Shown: piece by piece, positions 28,109 through 37,127 of the stretch
Layout: each line of letters opens with the position of its first letter
Position numbering within the stretch: the stretch's first letter is position 1
Source: Candidatus Pantoea floridensis
Lineage (GTDB): Bacteria; Pseudomonadota; Gammaproteobacteria; Enterobacterales; Enterobacteriaceae
DNA length: 64,000 bases
Direction of reading: 5' to 3'
Assembly: GCF_900215435.1 (NCBI RefSeq)
Contig: NZ_OCMY01000001.1
Location: 2,170,001 to 2,234,000, forward strand
Notes under the pieces: generated by a model
Told to the model about the DNA's origin: nothing
Seen by the model: only the letters and a program-made list of their open reading frames with translations
Databases searched by the model: none
Made by a program: the position numbers and the translations under genes

Positions 28109-28645
28109 ATGACACTCGCGATGATGAATACTCATAAAGCTTTTAAAGCGTTGCAGCTGGCTGGCGTCAGCGATCAACAAGCCGAAGCGATGGTTGAAAT
28201 CTTTACTGAAATGCAGCAGGACAATGCGCTGTCACGCGCGGATTTAATGAAGGTTGGAGAAGGGATTTCCGGGAGTATTAAAGAGCTGGATCTTCGGCTG
28301 AGTGGAGCAATTAAAGAACTGGATGATCGGCTGAGTGGAGCAATTAAAGAGCTGGACCTTCGGCTGAGTGCAGCAATTAAAGAACTGGATGATCGGCTGA
28401 GTAAAGCCATCAAAGAGCTGGATCATCGATTGAGCGGTGCAATACAGGAGCTGAACACGCGCCTGTTCGCAGTTGAAACGCGGCTCAACGCGATGGAAAA
28501 AGATATTGGTGAACTTAAAGCTGATGTCAAACAACTGAAAGCCGACGTCTCTGCATTAAAAACCGACATGCGCTGGATCAAACGCTTACTGATGGTAATG
28601 GCCACCTCCATGGTGATCGCGTCAGTTAAATACATCTTCTCGTAA
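28109..28645 (+). CDS. Repeat-built coiled-coil protein with C-terminal membrane anchor
   Basis: A 178-residue protein. The N-terminal 55 residues are globular-looking (QLAGVSDQQAEAMVEIFTEM). Residues 57-119 are five full and one partial 11-residue repeats of the form IKELDxRLSGA, predicting a long right-leaning (hendecad) coiled coil. Heptad-like KADVKQLKADVSALKTD follows, then a hydrophobic anchor at 159-175. The layout resembles DUF1640/CCDC90-like proteins, but I cannot assign it firmly. CAGGAG precedes the ATG. Single gene with no obvious partner. Confidence 0.72.
   Translation: MTLAMMNTHKAFKALQLAGVSDQQAEAMVEIFTEMQQDNALSRADLMKVGEGISGSIKELDLRLSGAIKELDDRLSGAIKELDLRLSAAIKELDDRLSKAIKELDHRLSGAIQELNTRLFAVETRLNAMEKDIGELKADVKQLKADVSALKTDMRWIKRLLMVMATSMVIASVKYIFS
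28277..28465 (+). repeat. 33-bp in-frame tandem repeats
   Basis: About 5.7 copies of a 33-bp unit (ATTAAAGAGCTGGATCTTCG then GCTGAGTGGAGCA). Units 1 and 3 share one variant (CTGGAYCTTCGG) and units 2 and 4 another (CTGGATGATCGG), so a 66-bp pair seems to have duplicated. The repeats stay in frame inside the coiled-coil gene. Confidence 0.92.
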
Positions 28646-28823
28646 ATTTTCGCGCGCTGGGGTGTTAAGTACAGTCGGCTGTACTCACAGCGCGGCGCGA
28701 TTCACATTCCCGCACTCGCACGGCCTTCATACCTTCTCTAGACCCGGTAATTTGATGCGGCGCACACTTATGGCCGCCTAAAACCACAACACTGCCCTCC
28801 AGATAATCAGACTGGAGTCCAGC

Positions 28824-29606
28824 ATGTTGGAAGTTACGCCTGTTCCCGCCCTGACGCGCGCTATTGCCATTCTCAACTTTATTGCGCAGCACGGACCGTG
28901 TAGCGCCGCTGAGATTATAGAAACGCTGGCACTGCCTAAAAGCAGTGCCTATCTGCTGTTCGCCGAACTGAAGAAACAGCGTCTGATCACTGTCGATCGC
29001 AACAACAACTACTGCCTGTGGACGCGACTGGTGGAGCTGGCAGGACACGCTCTGCACAACATGGATATTCGCGATATCGCGCGTCCACGCCTCACCCGAC
29101 TGATGCAGCAAACCAATCTGCTGTGCCACCTCGGCATCCTCGAAGGCGGCCATGCCTGTTACATCCTCAAGCTCGAATCGGCTGCCACCATCAGCGTGCG
29201 CTCGCACGAAGGTAAAAGTCTGTCGCTCTATCGCTCGGGCATTGGTAAATGCCTGCTCGCCTGGCAACGCCCCGAAGAGCAGGAACGCATCATTAACGAC
29301 ATACGTTTTGTTGCCGTGACGCCAACGTCGCTCCGCAACGCCGACGCTTTGCGCACTGAGCTGGCACGTATACGCCGTCAGGGCTGGAGCTTTGATAACG
29401 GTGAAGATTATCCCGATGTGCGCTGCGTGGCGGCGCCGATTTTCAATGCCCGCGAGCAGTTGGTCGCCGCCATTTCACTGGTAGGCACCCGCCTCGACAT
29501 TGATGACGACAAGCGCGATTACCTTGCAGGCCTGGCGATTGCCTGCGCCCGCGATATTTCACGACTGCTGGGCTGGCGAAGCCCAACGGAAAAACAAGCC
29601 TCGTAA
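28824..29606 (+). CDS. rhmR: IclR-family regulator of the rhamnonate operon
   Basis: A 260-residue IclR-type regulator with N-terminal winged helix ([24 protein letters not shown]) and C-terminal effector-binding domain ([10 protein letters not shown]). It lies 13 bp before rhmD on the same strand, as in the E. coli yfaX (rhmR) cluster, so it is presumed to sense L-rhamnonate or a product and control these genes. The symbol rests on context. Confidence 0.85.
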   Translation: MLEVTPVPALTRAIAILNFIAQHGPCSAAEIIETLALPKSSAYLLFAELKKQRLITVDRNNNYCLWTRLVELAGHALHNMDIRDIARPRLTRLMQQTNLLCHLGILEGGHACYILKLESAATISVRSHEGKSLSLYRSGIGKCLLAWQRPEEQERIINDIRFVAVTPTSLRNADALRTELARIRRQGWSFDNGEDYPDVRCVAAPIFNAREQLVAAISLVGTRLDIDDDKRDYLAGLAIACARDISRLLGWRSPTEKQAS

Positions 29607-29619
29607 CCAGGAGAAGAAC

Positions 29620-30822
29620 ATGTCCCTACCCAAGATTAAAACCGTTCGCGCCTACTTTGCGGGTGGCGCTACCGCCGATAAAGCCGCTGCCGGCGGCGAT
29701 TATCACGATCAAGGTGCCAACCACTGGATTGACGACCATGTCGCCACGCCAATGAGCAAATATAAACAGTACGAGCAGTCACGGCAGTCTTTCGGTATCA
29801 ACGTGTTGGGCACGCTGATTGTTGAAGTGGAGGCCGATAATGGCCAAACCGGTTTTGCCATCACCACCGGCGGCGAAATGGGCTGCTTTATCGTTGAAAA
29901 GCATCTTAACCGCTTCCTGGAAGGGCGCTGCGTTAGCGATATCAAACTGATTCATGACCAGATGATGAATGCCACTATGTATTACGCTGGCTCGGGTGGC
30001 CTGGTAATGAACACCATTTCGTGTGTTGATTTGGCGCTATGGGATTTGTTCGGCAAAGTCACCGATCTGCCGGTTTACAAACTGCTGGGCGGCGCGGTGC
30101 GTGATGAGCTGCAATTCTACGCCACCGGAGCACGTCCGGATCTGGCGCAGAAGATGGGCTTTATCGGCGGCAAAATGGCGGTGCAGTGGGGCCCGCACGA
30201 TGGCGACGAGGGGATTCGTAAAGAGGTGGCGCGCATTGCCCACTATCGTGAGACCTGCGGCGCGGATTTCTGGCTAATGCTCGATTGCTGGATGAGCCAG
30301 GACGTGAATTTCGCGACCAAACTGGCGCATGCGTGCGCGCCGTATAACGTGAAGTGGCTAGAAGAGTGCTTACCGCCGCAGCAGTTTGAAGGTTATGCCC
30401 AGCTGAAACAGCAAGCGCCGCACGGCATGTTGATCACCAGCGGCGAACACCACGGCACCTTGCAATCGTTTCGTACTCTGGCAGAAACCGGCATTGATAT
30501 TTTGCAACCGGATGTCGGATGGTGTGGCGGCCTGACCACGCTGGTTGAGGTGGCGGCGCTGGCTAAATCACGCGGTCAACTGGTGGTGCCGCATGGCTCC
30601 TCGGTTTACTCGCATCACGCTGTCATTACCTTCACTAACAGCCCCTTCAGTGAATTCCTGATGACCAGCCCAGATTGCAGCACCCTGCGTCCGCAGTTCG
30701 ATCCGTTGTTAATCAACGAACCGGTACCGGTAAAAGGCCGTATACATAAATCGGTACTGGATAAGCCTGGCTTCGGCGTGGAGCTTAATCGCGATGGTCT
30801 GAAACGTCCTTATCAACACTAA
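29620..30822 (+). CDS. rhmD: L-rhamnonate dehydratase
   Basis: A 400-residue enolase-superfamily enzyme that converts L-rhamnonate to 2-keto-3-deoxy-L-rhamnonate. Start ATG 29620 has GGAGAAG upstream; the frame is open 40 codons into rhmR. The N-terminal cap begins [17 protein letters not shown]. The barrel carries metal ligands in [17 protein letters not shown] and SGEHHGT, and a catalytic His near [12 protein letters not shown]. Length and sequence match E. coli RhmD (YfaW). Confidence 0.95.
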   Translation: MSLPKIKTVRAYFAGGATADKAAAGGDYHDQGANHWIDDHVATPMSKYKQYEQSRQSFGINVLGTLIVEVEADNGQTGFAITTGGEMGCFIVEKHLNRFLEGRCVSDIKLIHDQMMNATMYYAGSGGLVMNTISCVDLALWDLFGKVTDLPVYKLLGGAVRDELQFYATGARPDLAQKMGFIGGKMAVQWGPHDGDEGIRKEVARIAHYRETCGADFWLMLDCWMSQDVNFATKLAHACAPYNVKWLEECLPPQQFEGYAQLKQQAPHGMLITSGEHHGTLQSFRTLAETGIDILQPDVGWCGGLTTLVEVAALAKSRGQLVVPHGSSVYSHHAVITFTNSPFSEFLMTSPDCSTLRPQFDPLLINEPVPVKGRIHKSVLDKPGFGVELNRDGLKRPYQH

Positions 30823-30871
30823 TTGCACCGGCTGCGGTTAAAAGCCGCAGCCCTTTGTGAGGGCTTGCCCA

Positions 30872-32158
30872 ATGGATAATCTGGTGCTTAGCGCGGTGAA
30901 GAAGAACCGCGCCCGTCTCATTCCCTTCATGTTAATGCTCTACGTGCTGGCGTTTCTCGATCGCGCCAATATCGGCTTTGCCAAAGAGGCTTATCAACTC
31001 GATACCGGCTTAAGCAATGAAGCCTTCGCCTTAGGGGCCGGGATTTTCTTCGTGGTATATGCGCTGCTCGGCGTGCCGGCCAATTTGCTGATGCGACGTT
31101 TTGGAGCCCGCAGCTGGATTGGCGGAACCACGCTGTTGTGGGGATTTCTCTCGGCGGCGATGGCGTTTGCCGATACCGAAGCCAAATTTCTGCTGGTACG
31201 CACCTTGCTCGGTGCCGCGGAAGCAGGATTCTTTCCTGGCATGATCTATCTGACTTCGCTGTGGTTCCCACAACAGCAGCGTGCCAGCGTGATGGGCCTG
31301 TTTTATATGGGGGCGCCGCTGGCGCTGACGCTGGGATCGCCACTCTCGGGTGCGCTGCTGGAAATGCACGGCGTGCTGGGGCATCCGGGCTGGTTCTGGA
31401 TGTTCATCATTGAAGGATTATTGGCGGTAGCCGCCGGTATTTTCACCTTTAGTTACATTGATGACACGCCAGCCAAAGCGCGCTTTCTCAGTGCTGATGA
31501 AAAGCAGGCGCTGCGGCGTCAGCTTGAAAATGAGGAGCAGCAAAAGCCCACCTCGCATCTGCGCGATGCGCTGCGTAATGGGCGTGTCTGGCAGCTGGCG
31601 ATCATCTACATGACCATTCAGATTGCGGTGTATGGCCTGATCTTCTTCCTGCCTTCACAGGTCGCCGCGTTGCTAGGTACTAAAGTCGGCTTTCTCGCCT
31701 CGCTGGTGGCCGCAATTCCCTGGGTTGCGGCGCTGTTTGGTACCTGGTTAATTCCGCGTTATTCCGATCGCAGCGGTGAACGGCGTCGTATTGCCGCGTT
31801 CACTTTGCTGGCTGCGGCCGCGGGTATTGGTCTTTCCGGCTTAGTCTCGCCGTTGTTGGCCATCGTTGCACTTAGCGTGGCGGCGGTGGGTTTCATCGCG
31901 GTACAGCCGGTGTTCTGGACCATGCCGACACAGCTGCTTTCCGGTACCGCGCTGGCGGCCGGCATCGGCTTCGTCAATTTGTTTGGTGCCATTGGCGGAT
32001 TCCTTGCGCCGTTGATTCGCGTTAACGCAGAGATGCAATTCAACAGCAGCAGTGCCGGATTATTGGCGCTGGCGCTGATCGCCGCCGTCGGCTCAATAAT
32101 TATTCTCAGCCTGAAAGTGGAACGTCAGTTACCACAGTCTCAGCAGGCAAGCCACTGA
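30872..32158 (+). CDS. rhmT: MFS transporter, probable L-rhamnonate uptake
   Basis: A 428-residue major facilitator of the anion:cation symporter (ACS) type. The motif FLDRANIGFAKE in the first segment and LLMRRFGARSWIGG in the loop are typical. ATG 30872 is chosen with GTGAGGG upstream. Its place between rhmD and rhmA, and similarity to YfaV, indicate rhamnonate import. In E. coli the order is R-T-D-A; here it is R-D-T-A. Confidence 0.9.
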   Translation: MDNLVLSAVKKNRARLIPFMLMLYVLAFLDRANIGFAKEAYQLDTGLSNEAFALGAGIFFVVYALLGVPANLLMRRFGARSWIGGTTLLWGFLSAAMAFADTEAKFLLVRTLLGAAEAGFFPGMIYLTSLWFPQQQRASVMGLFYMGAPLALTLGSPLSGALLEMHGVLGHPGWFWMFIIEGLLAVAAGIFTFSYIDDTPAKARFLSADEKQALRRQLENEEQQKPTSHLRDALRNGRVWQLAIIYMTIQIAVYGLIFFLPSQVAALLGTKVGFLASLVAAIPWVAALFGTWLIPRYSDRSGERRRIAAFTLLAAAAGIGLSGLVSPLLAIVALSVAAVGFIAVQPVFWTMPTQLLSGTALAAGIGFVNLFGAIGGFLAPLIRVNAEMQFNSSSAGLLALALIAAVGSIIILSLKVERQLPQSQQASH

Positions 32159-32171
32159 ATGAGGAGGAAGT

Positions 32172-32972
32172 ATGCAGGATCCGTTAAAAAATCCCTTTAA
32201 AGCCGGATTGGCCAAAGGCGAAACGCAGATAGGTTTGTGGCTTAGCAGCACATCGTCTTATCTGGCCGAAATTGCCGCGACCAGCGACTACGACTGGTTA
32301 CTGATTGATGGCGAACATGCGCCTAATACCGTAAAGGATCTTTATCATCAGCTGCAGGCCATTGCGCCTTATCGCAGCCAGCCGGTGATTCGCCCGGTGG
32401 AATGCCAGACTGCGCTGATTAAGCAGGTATTGGATATTGGCGCCCGCACGCTGCTGGTGCCCATGATCGATACTGCCGAACAGGCACGGGCGCTGGTCAA
32501 GGCGACGCGTTATCCACCTGATGGCACGCGTGGCGTGGGGGCCGCAGTGGCGCGTGCGGCTCGCTGGGGACGTGTGGAAAATTATATGGCGCGCGCCAAT
32601 GACGAGCTGTGCTTGCTGATTCAAGCCGAGAGTAAAACCGCCATTGAAAATCTGGATGCTTTACTGGAAGTCGACGGGGTGGATGGCATATTTATCGGAC
32701 CGGCGGATCTCTCCGCTTCATTGGGCTATCCCGATAATGCTAGTCATCCTGAGGTACAGAAGATTATTGAGCAAAGTATTAAACGCATCCGCAGCGCAGG
32801 AAAAGCCGCGGGCTTTCTGGCAGTGAATCCCGCCATGGCCGAACGTGCCATCAGTTGGGGAGCCAATTTTGTTGCGGTCGGCGTTGATACCATGCTTTAC
32901 ACCGAGGCGCTGGATAATCGGTTAGCTCATTTTAAAAATATCTTAATCGCACCGAATAAATCGAACTACTAA
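32172..32972 (+). CDS. rhmA: 2-keto-3-deoxy-L-rhamnonate aldolase
   Basis: A 266-residue HpcH/HpaI-type class II aldolase that splits 2-keto-3-deoxy-L-rhamnonate to pyruvate and lactaldehyde. Seen are [21 protein letters not shown], the LIDGEHAPN motif, the metal/substrate segment [13 protein letters not shown], and [27 protein letters not shown] ribosome site precedes ATG. A strong terminator follows, closing the operon. Confidence 0.95.
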   Translation: MQDPLKNPFKAGLAKGETQIGLWLSSTSSYLAEIAATSDYDWLLIDGEHAPNTVKDLYHQLQAIAPYRSQPVIRPVECQTALIKQVLDIGARTLLVPMIDTAEQARALVKATRYPPDGTRGVGAAVARAARWGRVENYMARANDELCLLIQAESKTAIENLDALLEVDGVDGIFIGPADLSASLGYPDNASHPEVQKIIEQSIKRIRSAGKAAGFLAVNPAMAERAISWGANFVAVGVDTMLYTEALDNRLAHFKNILIAPNKSNY

Positions 32973-32976
32973 ATGA

Positions 32977-33004
32977 AAACGGATGGTTCGCCATCCGTTT
33001 TTTT
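32977..33004 (+). terminator. rhm operon terminator
   Basis: Perfect 10-bp stem AAACGGATGG/CCATCCGTTT with a stable TTCG tetraloop, followed by four more T residues. Confidence 0.93.
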
Positions 33005-33077
33005 GCTCGAATAATGCGTAACGTTGACGAATAAAGATAGAGGCATGCCAAAAAGCGTTAATAAATCCGGGAATGGT

Positions 33078-33578
33078 TTAATAGCGAATTGCACAGCTAA
33101 TGCGAGGCGGGAATTTCTCATTACGCTTCACGGGAGTGAGGATCTCTTTGTTATTTTCCGTCGCATCAAATCCTTTCTGCCGACAGATTGCGCAGGGATC
33201 GCTACTTTCGCGCAGCGCTTGCTGTGCTTCGGCACCAAGCTGTCGTTTGCGGCAAGAAAGCGGCGTGCAGCCTAATACGTGTTTAAAAGATCGAGTGAAT
33301 GATTGCTGACTTTCAAAATGGTATTTCACTGCCAGGCTGATTATCGGTGCATTGCTGTATTTCAAGTCATTGATACAGTGTGCAAGCTTCTTTTTGCGAA
33401 TATAGCGAGCCAGCGTTTCATTGTGATAGCGCGCGAATATTTTCTGCAAATACCATTTGGAATAGCCAGATTTCAATGCGATATCATCGATGCTTAAACG
33501 TTGATCCAGATTGGCCATAATCCATTCGGTCACCGAATCAATAACCCCTTCATTGTATTTTTGCTGTGTCATCATCAT
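33078..33578 (-). CDS. MarA/SoxS-like AraC-family regulator with C-terminal extension
   Basis: A 166-residue regulator. Residues about 8-112 are a two-motif AraC DNA-binding domain close to MarA/SoxS/RamA (SGYSKWYLQKIFARYHNETLA; QSFTRSFKHVLGCTPL). Unlike those (about 110-130 residues), it has a tail of about 50 residues with CAICRQKGF, ending SCAIRY. The three leading Met codons follow GGAGG, so the exact start is uncertain. The DNA is more AT-rich than its neighbours, which hints at transfer. Confidence 0.83.
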   Translation of the reverse strand: MMMTQQKYNEGVIDSVTEWIMANLDQRLSIDDIALKSGYSKWYLQKIFARYHNETLARYIRKKKLAHCINDLKYSNAPIISLAVKYHFESQQSFTRSFKHVLGCTPLSCRKRQLGAEAQQALRESSDPCAICRQKGFDATENNKEILTPVKRNEKFPPRISCAIRY

Positions 33579-33887
33579 CCTCCATAAACACTTATAGAGT
33601 GTAATTTAATTAATCTTTCCAATCTGCAATTAATGTAAAGTTTTCTTATAATTTGGCTGTTTTATTATTTGTCATCAAGACCGGTCTTGTTTTTCGTGAA
33701 GCTAAACGTTTTTATGTTGTGGTGATGTTGAATAGATAATGTAATAACGGAGGTTATTATTAACTCAAATTCTGCATCGTCTGGTCATATTTAACAGTAA
33801 AGCCGATGGGTACTGCGGCACACTCCATCAATACTTAACCATGATTTACGTGCCAGACTGAAGGTTTTCACGTTAAGGAGTGGCAAT
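33579..33887. other. Intergenic region between the MarA-like gene and the exported hydrolase
   Basis: 309 AT-rich bp with no supported gene. A 7-bp inverted repeat, TAATAAC/GTTATTA around GGAG (33742-33759), is the only clear structure and could be a regulator site. The ribosome site AAGGAG of the next gene lies at its right end. Confidence 0.5.
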
Positions 33888-34910
33888 ATGGGGTTTCGTT
33901 TCAAGCCAAAACAGTCACTTGCCGTGGTGCTGGCATCGGCCGCGTTATGCGGAGCAGCGCCTGCTTTGGCCGCTAATGTGTATGGTGAACAGCTGGAAGG
34001 TTTTCGTTATCCCTTTCCACTGCAGCACTTTACCTTCTCTTCGCAGCAGCAGACGCTGAGCATGGGTTACATGGACGTCAAGCCAACGCATCAGGCGAAC
34101 GGTAAAACCGTGGTGCTCATGCACGGCAAGAACTTCTGCGGTGCAACCTGGGATGACACCATTAAAGCGCTGAGCCAGCAAGGCTACCGCGTCGTCGCGC
34201 CGGATCAGATAGGTTTCTGTAGTTCAACCAAACCGGCTAACTACCAATATACCTTCCAGCAATTAGCACAAAACACCCATCAACTGCTGCAGCAGCTCGG
34301 CATCAATAATGCCGTGATTGTTGGGCATTCCACTGGCGGCATGCTGGCAACCCGCTATGCGCTGATGTATCCGCAGCAAACGCAGAAACTGGTATTGGTT
34401 AACCCTATCGGTCTCGAGGATTGGAAAGCGAAGGGCGCACCGTGGCGCTCGGTGGATCAATGGTATCAGCGCGAACTCAAGCTGGATGCGGCGGGCATTA
34501 AGAAGTATGAGCAACAGACTTATTACAGCGGCCAATGGAAACCCGAGTATGACAAATGGGTCGATATGCTGGCTGGATTAAACAGTGGACCGGGCCATAA
34601 CAAGGTGGCGTGGAACTCGGCACTACTTTACGACATGATTTTCACTCAGCCGGTTTATTACGAGTTTAAAGATCTTAACGTGCCGACCACATTGATGATT
34701 GGCACCGCCGATACCACGGCGATTGGTAGCGATATCGCGTCGCCAGAAGTGAAAGCTAAACTGGGGCATTACAATGTGCTGGGCAAGCAGGTGGCGAAGA
34801 TGATCCCAGGCGCTCGCCTGATCGAATTCCCCGGCATGGGACACGCCCCACAAATGGAAGAGCCGCAGAAGTTTAATCAGACGTTGCTCGAGGATTTAGC
34901 GCGCAAATAG
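33888..34910 (+). CDS. Exported alpha/beta hydrolase
   Basis: A 340-residue alpha/beta hydrolase with a Sec signal peptide (cut after APALA, near residue 28). The oxyanion region is HGKNFCG. The triad is predicted as Ser148 (GHSTGG), Asp275 (GTADTT) and His319 (GMGHAPQ). Position 80-81 has the HG(K/N) motif of the epoxide hydrolase/haloperoxidase-like group, but the nucleophile is Ser, so esterase or lipase-like activity is more likely. Periplasmic, substrate unknown. Confidence 0.86.
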   Translation: MGFRFKPKQSLAVVLASAALCGAAPALAANVYGEQLEGFRYPFPLQHFTFSSQQQTLSMGYMDVKPTHQANGKTVVLMHGKNFCGATWDDTIKALSQQGYRVVAPDQIGFCSSTKPANYQYTFQQLAQNTHQLLQQLGINNAVIVGHSTGGMLATRYALMYPQQTQKLVLVNPIGLEDWKAKGAPWRSVDQWYQRELKLDAAGIKKYEQQTYYSGQWKPEYDKWVDMLAGLNSGPGHNKVAWNSALLYDMIFTQPVYYEFKDLNVPTTLMIGTADTTAIGSDIASPEVKAKLGHYNVLGKQVAKMIPGARLIEFPGMGHAPQMEEPQKFNQTLLEDLARK

Positions 34911-34917
34911 TGGTCGA

Positions 34918-34950
34918 ACAAGCAGGTCGCTATCATGGCGACCTGCTTGT
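34918..34950. terminator. Strong convergent hairpin
   Basis: Perfect 13-bp inverted repeat ACAAGCAGGTCGC/GCGACCTGCTTGT around 7 bases, between two convergent genes and touching the stop of the cyclase gene. No T run on either side, so it may act as a weak bidirectional terminator or mRNA end stabiliser. Confidence 0.6.
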
Positions 34951-35924
34951 CACGAGCTGAACTTCTTTTTGCCGTTTTTAGCGGCATACATCCGCTCATC
35001 ACTGCCTTCCAGCAGCTGTTCAAGCGATTGTGGCTGATCGGGATCAAACTCGACAATGCCCGACGAGAAGTGCAGCGCGTAGCGGCGATCCAAATTCTGG
35101 GTTTGCTGTTGCAGGAAGCGATCAAAGCGCGCCAGCACCTGTTCCGCATCGGCTTGTTGTAAGCCGTTGAACAACACCACAAACTCATCGCCCCCTAAAC
35201 GGGCAAAGATATCCGCATGGCGGAAGCTCACTTTCATGGCATCGGCGAAATCCATCAGCGCCCGATCGCCTTCGCGGTGGCCCAGCGTATCGTTGATAAC
35301 TTTGAAGCGGTCAAGGTCGAGGAAGGTGAGGCTCGCCGGTAATTGCTTCAGCTGGCACTCATTCAGCGCCAGTTGGCCCAGCGTCATAAAGCCGCGGCGA
35401 TTAGTAATTTGCGTCAGTTCATCGGAGGTAGCGGTTTGAAAGGCCACTAATTCTGCTTCGGCCATGGCGGCCAAATCGCGCAGCGTATGGATATCGTCCG
35501 CATTAAACTGGCGAGCGTGGTGATCAATCAAACACAGCGTGCCGACTTTAGCGCCTGCTGGCGTACGCAGCGGACAACCGGCATAAAAGCGTATCGGGTT
35601 GTCGTCATCTTTTACCAGCGGGTTATCATGGAAGCGCTCATCTTCGAAAGGATTTTCTACAACCATTACATCATCTTGCAGAATAGCGTGGCCGCAGAAC
35701 GAGGTACTACGCGGAGCCGTTGCTGCGCTCGTCCCGGCAATAGATTTGAACCATTGGTGATCCTCTTCCAGCAGGCTGACAAGCGCTACCGGCACGCCAA
35801 ACAGACGACGGGCAAGACGGGTTAAACGGTCGAAACGCTCTTCTGCCGGGGTATGCAGAATGTTGAGCGCACGTAACTGGGCCAAACGATGTGACTCGTC
35901 CGCAGGCAGTGCAGGTGCTTTCAT
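34950..35924 (-). CDS. GAF-GGDEF diguanylate cyclase
   Basis: A 324-residue cytosolic protein. An N-terminal GAF sensor (about residues 25-160, with STSFCGHAILQ and FYAGCPLRTP) is joined to a GGDEF domain. The active-site GGDEF is intact at 244-248, and the product-inhibition RxxD (RHAD, 235-238) sits five residues before it. It should make c-di-GMP with feedback control. The signal sensed by GAF is unknown. It lies 4 kb from an EAL phosphodiesterase. Confidence 0.92.
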   Translation of the reverse strand: MKAPALPADESHRLAQLRALNILHTPAEERFDRLTRLARRLFGVPVALVSLLEEDHQWFKSIAGTSAATAPRSTSFCGHAILQDDVMVVENPFEDERFHDNPLVKDDDNPIRFYAGCPLRTPAGAKVGTLCLIDHHARQFNADDIHTLRDLAAMAEAELVAFQTATSDELTQITNRRGFMTLGQLALNECQLKQLPASLTFLDLDRFKVINDTLGHREGDRALMDFADAMKVSFRHADIFARLGGDEFVVLFNGLQQADAEQVLARFDRFLQQQTQNLDRRYALHFSSGIVEFDPDQPQSLEQLLEGSDERMYAAKNGKKKFSS

Positions 35925-36005
35925 CGCGTTACTCTTATTTAATTATGGAATGACGACAACACTGGTGTCTTGCCACACAGGCAGAAAGCGCCTGACAACG
36001 ACTGC

Positions 36006-36034
36006 GATAATCGTTGCCAGGCGTAACGATTATC
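36006..36034. repeat. 10-bp inverted repeat at the hemB 3' end
   Basis: GATAATCGTT/AACGATTATC around GCCAGGCGT. It overlaps the hemB stop codon. There is no T run, so it may be a 3'-end hairpin of the hemB transcript. Confidence 0.55.
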
Positions 36035-37010
36035 AGAGCACTTTTTGCTCGGCGAGATCAAGGGCAAAGTAGCTGAATATGAGATCGGCACCGGCACGTT
36101 TAATCGCGCCAAGGCTCTCAAGCACCACATTGCGTTCGTCGATGGCACCGGCCTGCGCCGCGAATTTGATCATCGCGTACTCACCGCTTACCTGGTACGC
36201 CGCCAGCGGCAGCGTGGTGCGCTCGCGGATATCACGCAGGATATCAAGGTAGGCTCCGGCCGGTTTGACCATCAGGGAATCAGCGCCTTCCGCTTCATCA
36301 ATCAACGACTCGCGAATCGCTTCGCGGCGGTTCATCGGGTTCATCTGGTAAGTCTTACGATCGCCTTTCAGCGCCGTGCCTGCCGCTTCACGGAACGGGC
36401 CGTAGAAGGAGGAAGCGAACTTAGTGGAGTAAGACATGATCGCGGTATCGGTGAAACCCGCGGCGTCCAGCGCCTGACGGATCGCTTTTACCTGGCCATC
36501 CATTGCGGCAGAAGGGGCGATAAAGTCGGCACCGGCCTGCGCGGCGACCACCGCTTGTTTACCGAGGTTGATCAGCGTTTGGTCGTTATCGACGCCGTGA
36601 TCGCACAGCACGCCGCAGTGGCCATGGCTGGTGTACTCGCAGAAGCAGGTGTCGGACATCACGATCATTTCCGGCACGGTGTCTTTGCAGATACGCGACA
36701 TACGCGCCACCAGGCCGTTCTCATTCCATGCATCGCTACCGGTGGCATCGGTATGGTGTGAAATGCCGAAGGTCATCACGGAGCGAATGCCCGCTTTAGC
36801 AATACGTTCGATCTCATACGCCAAACGCTTTTCTGGAATACGCATCACGCCCGGCATGGCGTTAATCGGCACGTAGTCATCTACGCCTTCTTCGACGAAG
36901 ATCGGCAGCGCCAGATCGTTCAGGCTCAGGTGAGATTCCTGGAACATTTCACGCATTGAGGCGCTTTTACGCAGCCTTCTTGGGCGCTGGATAAGGTTAA
37001 ATTCAGACAT
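36033..37010 (-). CDS. hemB: Delta-aminolevulinic acid dehydratase (porphobilinogen synthase)
   Basis: A 325-residue enzyme that joins two 5-aminolevulinate molecules to porphobilinogen in haem synthesis. The zinc cysteine motif [14 protein letters not shown] and two Schiff-base lysine regions ([13 protein letters not shown] and [10 protein letters not shown]) are intact. The arginine-rich [11 protein letters not shown] region is also seen. Length matches E. coli HemB (324). Single gene on the minus strand after proP. Confidence 0.97.
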   Translation of the reverse strand: MSEFNLIQRPRRLRKSASMREMFQESHLSLNDLALPIFVEEGVDDYVPINAMPGVMRIPEKRLAYEIERIAKAGIRSVMTFGISHHTDATGSDAWNENGLVARMSRICKDTVPEMIVMSDTCFCEYTSHGHCGVLCDHGVDNDQTLINLGKQAVVAAQAGADFIAPSAAMDGQVKAIRQALDAAGFTDTAIMSYSTKFASSFYGPFREAAGTALKGDRKTYQMNPMNRREAIRESLIDEAEGADSLMVKPAGAYLDILRDIRERTTLPLAAYQVSGEYAMIKFAAQAGAIDERNVVLESLGAIKRAGADLIFSYFALDLAEQKVL

Positions 37011-37092
37011 GCTCTACAACTTATGCAGGTTAAAAAAGTGGCGATAGTTTACCCCTTTTCGTGGCTGCGGATGAAGGATTGTGTGCGGAAAC

Positions 37093-37117
37093 GAAAACTC
37101 CCGCCGGGCGGCGGGAG
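37093..37117 (-). terminator. proP terminator
   Basis: Perfect 9-bp stem ACTCCCGCC/GGCGGGAGT around GGGC. On the minus strand it is followed by TTTT. It lies just past the proP stop. Confidence 0.85.
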
Positions 37118-37127
37118 TGGGGGAAGA

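Noticed and set aside
28277..28465. Possible CRISPR array (regular 33-bp repeats)
   Set aside because: The repeats are directly tandem without spacers, stay in frame and encode a regular coiled coil; no cas genes are present.
28668..28685. Hairpin AGTACAG/CTGTACT after the coiled-coil gene as a terminator
   Set aside because: No T run on either strand; left unassigned.
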